Assembly: GCA_014584575.1 (NCBI GenBank)
Contig: JACTMP010000053.1
Span: forward strand, 62,001-126,000
Source: Chloroflexota bacterium
Lineage (GTDB): Bacteria; Chloroflexota; Anaerolineae; Promineifilales; Promineifilaceae
Direction: 5' to 3'
Length of the DNA: 64,000 nucleotides
The position numbers were made by a program, and so were the translations under genes. This document shows positions 61,318 through 64,000 of the stretch, in pieces. Each line of letters starts with the position of its first letter. The first letter of the stretch is position 1. A model generated the notes under the pieces. The model ran no database searches, had not been told where the DNA came from, and saw only the letters and a list, made by a program, of their open reading frames with translations.

Positions 61318-61367
61318 ATTTCTCCCTCAGCAGGTAAGGGCTTCCAAAATGCCCTTACCAACATTGA

Positions 61368-61748
61368 TTACTTGCCCTTACGACGGCCACGCCCGGCTAC
61401 CGTTTTCTTTGGCCCCTTGCGCGTGCGGGCATTGGTGCGGGTGCGTTGCCCACGCACCGGTAAATGCCGGCGATGGCGCAAACCCCGGTAGCAACCGATT
61501 TCCGACAACCGCTTGATGTTCAGATTCACTTCACGCCGCAAATCCCCTTCCACCACACAATCGCTGTCAATGATCTGGCGCAACTGAGTCACCTCAGCTT
61601 CGGACAAATCTTTGACGCGAGTGTTCGGGTTAACGCCTGCTTTGTGCAGAATCTGCTGGCTGGTGGTTTTGCCAATGCCGTAAATATAGGTCAGACTAAT
61701 TTCTACCCGTTTGTCACGCGGAATATCAATACCAGCTATACGAGCCAT
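61368..61748 (-). CDS. rpsM: 30S ribosomal protein S13
   Basis: 126 residues: ARIAGIDIPRDKRVEISLTY, IYGIGKTTSQQILHKAGVNP, then the conserved C terminus RGLRHRRHLPVRGQRTRTNA RTRKGPKKTVAGRGRRKGK. It contacts the initiator tRNA and the large subunit head bridges. It begins six bases after rpmJ, so the two are co-translated. Confidence 0.99.
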   Translation of the reverse strand: MARIAGIDIPRDKRVEISLTYIYGIGKTTSQQILHKAGVNPNTRVKDLSEAEVTQLRQIIDSDCVVEGDLRREVNLNIKRLSEIGCYRGLRHRRHLPVRGQRTRTNARTRKGPKKTVAGRGRRKGK

Positions 61749-61754
61749 AATTTT

Positions 61755-61868
61755 TTACCCCTGGCGTTGTTTGTGATTGGGATCCACACAAATAACACGT
61801 ACAACACCCTTGCGTTTAATGATCTTGCATTTTGGACAACGACGTTTTACCGACGATGTAACTTTCAT
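61755..61868 (-). CDS. rpmJ: 50S ribosomal protein L36
   Basis: 37 residues, translated from ATG 61868: MKVTSSVKRRCPKCKIIKRK then GVVRVICVDPNHKQRQG. The zinc ligands C11, C14, C27 and H32 are all present (C-C-C-H type). Too short for ordinary ORF lists but clearly real, and in its standard place between infA or adk and rpsM. The infA gene, which normally precedes it, is not present in the 183-nt gap to adk. Confidence 0.97.
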   Translation of the reverse strand: MKVTSSVKRRCPKCKIIKRKGVVRVICVDPNHKQRQG

Positions 61869-62051
61869 AATACTTGCTCCTACCAACAAATGATTATCGG
61901 GAGAACGGCCGTGACCATCCACACCAGCTATCACTTATCGCATTGTCAGGCAACATTGATGGGTTGCATACAGCAATCGCCTATTTTGCCATCATTTGTT
62001 GTTTTCGTCCAGAAAATGGGGCAGACAACCTTCTTCCCACTTAATAATTGT
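61869..62051. other. 183-nt gap between rpmJ and adk, no infA
   Basis: Most bacteria place map and infA between adk and rpmJ. Here the gap is too short for infA (about 216 nt needed) and no open frame with an IF-1 pattern is visible. It contains one ACGGCCGT and no hairpin of note. Both genes must lie elsewhere in the genome. Confidence 0.7.
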
Positions 62052-62633
62052 TTATGAACTTGCCTGGGTAATCTGCTGCACCAGGTCAGCCTGCACCACT
62101 TCGATGGGCCGGTCACCGTCAATCTCCACCAGCAGTCCACGCGCCGCATAGTATTCTAACAGCGGTGCGGTGGCTTCCTCATACACCTTCATCCGGTTGC
62201 GGATGGTCTCCTCGTTATCGTCAGCACGCCCTTCGATCTCCGCCCGCTTTTGCAGCCGTTCTACCAGCGCCGCCACATCCACATGAATGTGGGGCACAAT
62301 ACTGATCTTGCCGTGGAATGCCTCTGCCAGCAGATGATCCAGCGCGTCCGCCTGGGCCACCGTGCGCGGGAAACCATCCAGGATGGCACCCTTGACGCAA
62401 TCCGGCTGCGACAGCCGGTCTTTCACCATGGCCACCGTCACTTCATCAGGCACCAGTTCACCCTTTTCCATGTAAGAGTTCGCCAGTTTGCCCAATTCCG
62501 TCTGATTTTTCAGGTTCGCCCGGAACAAATCGCCGGTGGCTACCTGGGGCAGTCCCAGTTTTTCTTGCAACAGCTTCGCCTGTGTACCCTTGCCGGCCCC
62601 AGGCGCGCCCATTAACACAATAAACGTTGCCAT
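62052..62633 (-). CDS. adk: Adenylate kinase, short-LID type
   Basis: 193 residues: P-loop GAPGAGKGTQAKL (8-20), NMP-binding GDLFRANLKNQTELG, DGFPRTVAQADALD and a short LID (KRAEIEGRADDNEETIRNRM) lacking the zinc-type Cys quartet. It balances ATP, ADP and AMP. The start ATG abuts the secY stop codon directly (TAA-ATG, 62636-62631), so translation is coupled to secY. Confidence 0.98.
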   Translation of the reverse strand: MATFIVLMGAPGAGKGTQAKLLQEKLGLPQVATGDLFRANLKNQTELGKLANSYMEKGELVPDEVTVAMVKDRLSQPDCVKGAILDGFPRTVAQADALDHLLAEAFHGKISIVPHIHVDVAALVERLQKRAEIEGRADDNEETIRNRMKVYEEATAPLLEYYAARGLLVEIDGDRPIEVVQADLVQQITQASS

Positions 62634-63998
62634 TTACAGGAAACCCTCGTATTGGCGCATGAGCAACTGCGACTCGAGCTGGCGCATGGTATCAATGACC
62701 ACACCTACCACGATGATCAAACCGGAGCCGCTGACGACCAATGCCGCATTTTGCAGCCCTGGGATACCGATAATGTAACCAATAAGCTGCATCAAACCAG
62801 GCAATATAGCGATTGTTCCCAGAAAAACGGCGCCGGCAAAGGTAATGCGCCGGACAACGGACATCACATAAACTTCTGTCCGTTTCCCTGGCCGAATACC
62901 GGGAATAAAACCACCCTGCCGCTGCAACGTCTGCGGGATGTTTTGCTGGCGGATCATCACGTCGGTGTAGAAGAAGGTGAAACCCACCACCAGCAAGAAG
63001 AAGGTCAGCCAGTACAGGTAAAAGCCGATACTGCCTGGGTCCTGGTTAGCAAACCCGGCAATTGTCTGCGCGGCGCGGGCCACAAATTCGTTGCTGCTGT
63101 CCACGAAGATACCGGCGATCAGCGGCGGGAAGATGACGATGGAGTTGGCGAAGATGATCGGGATCATACCGGCCGTATTCACCTTAAGCGGCACATAGCT
63201 GCTTTGCCCCTGGTACACTTTACGGCCGCGCACCCGACGGCCGTACTGCACCGGTATCCGCCTCTGCCCTTCCTGCACCACCACAATGACAAACAGTGTC
63301 GCCAGGGTGATCAAGATAAAGGCAATCACCAGAAATGCCGTCTGCGCCGTCGTATTGTCCGGGGCAAACAGTTGCGCCAGCCCCGGCAAAATCCCGGCCA
63401 CGATGCCGCTGAAAATGATCAACGAAATACCCTGGCCGATACCATCCTCCGTAATCAATTCGCCTAACCAGATGGCAAACATGGTGCCACCCAACATGGC
63501 AAACAGCGTTGTCATGGTGGGCAAAATCATGCCCGCCTCAAAACCAAAGTTCGGCATGATAAATTCCATACCGCCCGCACCCAGGCTGAAACCAACCAGG
63601 CGGATTTGTCCAATGGCCTGCAACAAGGCCAGGGGCACGGTCAAATAGTAGGTGAAGCGTGTGATCTTGTTACGGCCCGTTTCTCCTTCACTGGCCAGTT
63701 CTTGCAACTGGGGGATGATGGGCGTCAACAACTGAATGATGATGGAGGCAGTAATGTAAGGATACACCCCCATGGCCATCACCGAAAAGTTCCGCACAGC
63801 CCCACCAGACAGGAGATCCAAAAAACCAACGACAGCGTTGGGGCTGGCCTGCTGCGTGAAGATCGTCCACGCTTCCAGGTTCACACCTGGTACGGGGATA
63901 TTGGCCGCCAGTCGGTAGATGATCAACAGGCCAATGGTAAAGAGAATCCGCCGCCGTAGATCGGGCAAGGCAAAAGCGGCGCGCATTGATTCAATCAT
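62634..63998 (-). CDS. secY: Protein translocase subunit SecY
   Basis: 454 residues, complete: MIESMRAAFALPDLRRRILF with ATG at 63998, just inside the window edge. Ten transmembrane helices, the plug region SPNAVVGFLDLLSGGAVRNF, and cytoplasmic loops IPVQYGRRVRGRKVYQGQSS and MIRQQNIPQTLQRQGGFIPG IRPGKRT that contact SecA and the ribosome are visible. It forms the SecYEG export channel, through which the giant adhesin and the lipoproteins of this window would be exported. Confidence 0.99.
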   Translation of the reverse strand: MIESMRAAFALPDLRRRILFTIGLLIIYRLAANIPVPGVNLEAWTIFTQQASPNAVVGFLDLLSGGAVRNFSVMAMGVYPYITASIIIQLLTPIIPQLQELASEGETGRNKITRFTYYLTVPLALLQAIGQIRLVGFSLGAGGMEFIMPNFGFEAGMILPTMTTLFAMLGGTMFAIWLGELITEDGIGQGISLIIFSGIVAGILPGLAQLFAPDNTTAQTAFLVIAFILITLATLFVIVVVQEGQRRIPVQYGRRVRGRKVYQGQSSYVPLKVNTAGMIPIIFANSIVIFPPLIAGIFVDSSNEFVARAAQTIAGFANQDPGSIGFYLYWLTFFLLVVGFTFFYTDVMIRQQNIPQTLQRQGGFIPGIRPGKRTEVYVMSVVRRITFAGAVFLGTIAILPGLMQLIGYIIGIPGLQNAALVVSGSGLIIVVGVVIDTMRQLESQLLMRQYEGFL

Positions 63999-64000
63999 AA

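Noticed and set aside
1..64000. tRNA, rRNA and CRISPR features.
   Set aside because: No GTTCGANTC T-loop in a cloverleaf context, no rRNA core sequence and no spaced direct repeats were found. The AGCAGT and TTGCCGCTC tandems are too short and unspaced to be CRISPR arrays.

Overview
The window (64 kb, GC-rich) looks like a chromosomal segment of a member of the Chloroflexota (Anaerolineae or Ardenticatenia-like). This is inferred from the surface proteins with Thr-Pro tails and FLP- or YLP-type C-terminal motifs, a choice-of-anchor/beta-helix giant protein, a Flp-type pilin, ribonuclease J, a YabN-type MazG fusion and the ribosomal gene order. No 16S rRNA or tRNA gene is visible, so the placement is tentative. 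The most striking global property is an extreme excess of the 8-bp palindrome ACGGCCGT, both inside genes (leaving TAV, xGR and RP[SFYC] tracks in the proteins) and between them.

Layout. 0-12.5 kb: mixed metabolic genes (end of a penicillin acylase, aldo/keto reductase, GH31 alpha-xylosidase, a TPR-like membrane protein, an EamA exporter, a double GNAT, an SRPBCC protein, an HD protein, a putative HExxH metallopeptidase, a dipeptide epimerase, an MDMPI/DinB-like protein and a decayed copy of its 3' end). 12.7-16 kb: an AT-richer restriction-modification island with a C-type regulator, an HNH nuclease and a methylase-specificity fusion, nearly free of ACGGCCGT. 16-19 kb: an MDR oxidoreductase and a cysteine desulfurase-rhodanese fusion. 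19-25.6 kb: a run of membrane proteins and hydrolases (DUF6544-like, two CPBP intramembrane proteases, an S33 hydrolase, a small membrane protein, a P-loop protein), separated by TGTCATTCCGA inverted-repeat elements. 26-34 kb: an ABC-2 exporter, a frameshifted DUF333 lipoprotein, a serine beta-lactamase-like hydrolase, small membrane genes, a DUF4332-like protein, and three cell-surface or membrane genes (DUF2807, Ig/FN3-like lipoprotein, polytopic protein).

34-40 kb: a three-gene operon (PPOX-like protein, class III aminotransferase, kinase-like DUF6206-type protein), a PP2C phosphatase with a probable leaderless promoter, and ribonuclease J. 39.9-53.4 kb: a 4285-residue secreted beta-helix/Ig-repeat protein and, upstream on the same strand, a Flp-type pilin carrying a C-terminal Ig-like extension, with a long structured leader. 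53.8-56.8 kb: a thiolase and the YabN/MazG fusion. 56.9-64 kb: the distal ribosomal operon, read leftward as secY-adk-rpmJ-rpsM-rpsK-rpsD-rpoA-rplQ-truA-rplM-rpsI and closed by a factor-independent terminator.

A recurrent 45-bp intergenic module (five copies, all on the + strand) combines a TAACTTNNGTTA palindrome, GACGACGGCCGT and a TANNCT box at a fixed distance. It precedes an SRPBCC gene, a DUF6544-like gene, the ABC exporter, a small membrane gene and the DUF2807 lipoprotein, which suggests a shared regulon of envelope and export functions. At two copies, the 3' end of a truncated gene lies directly against the module.
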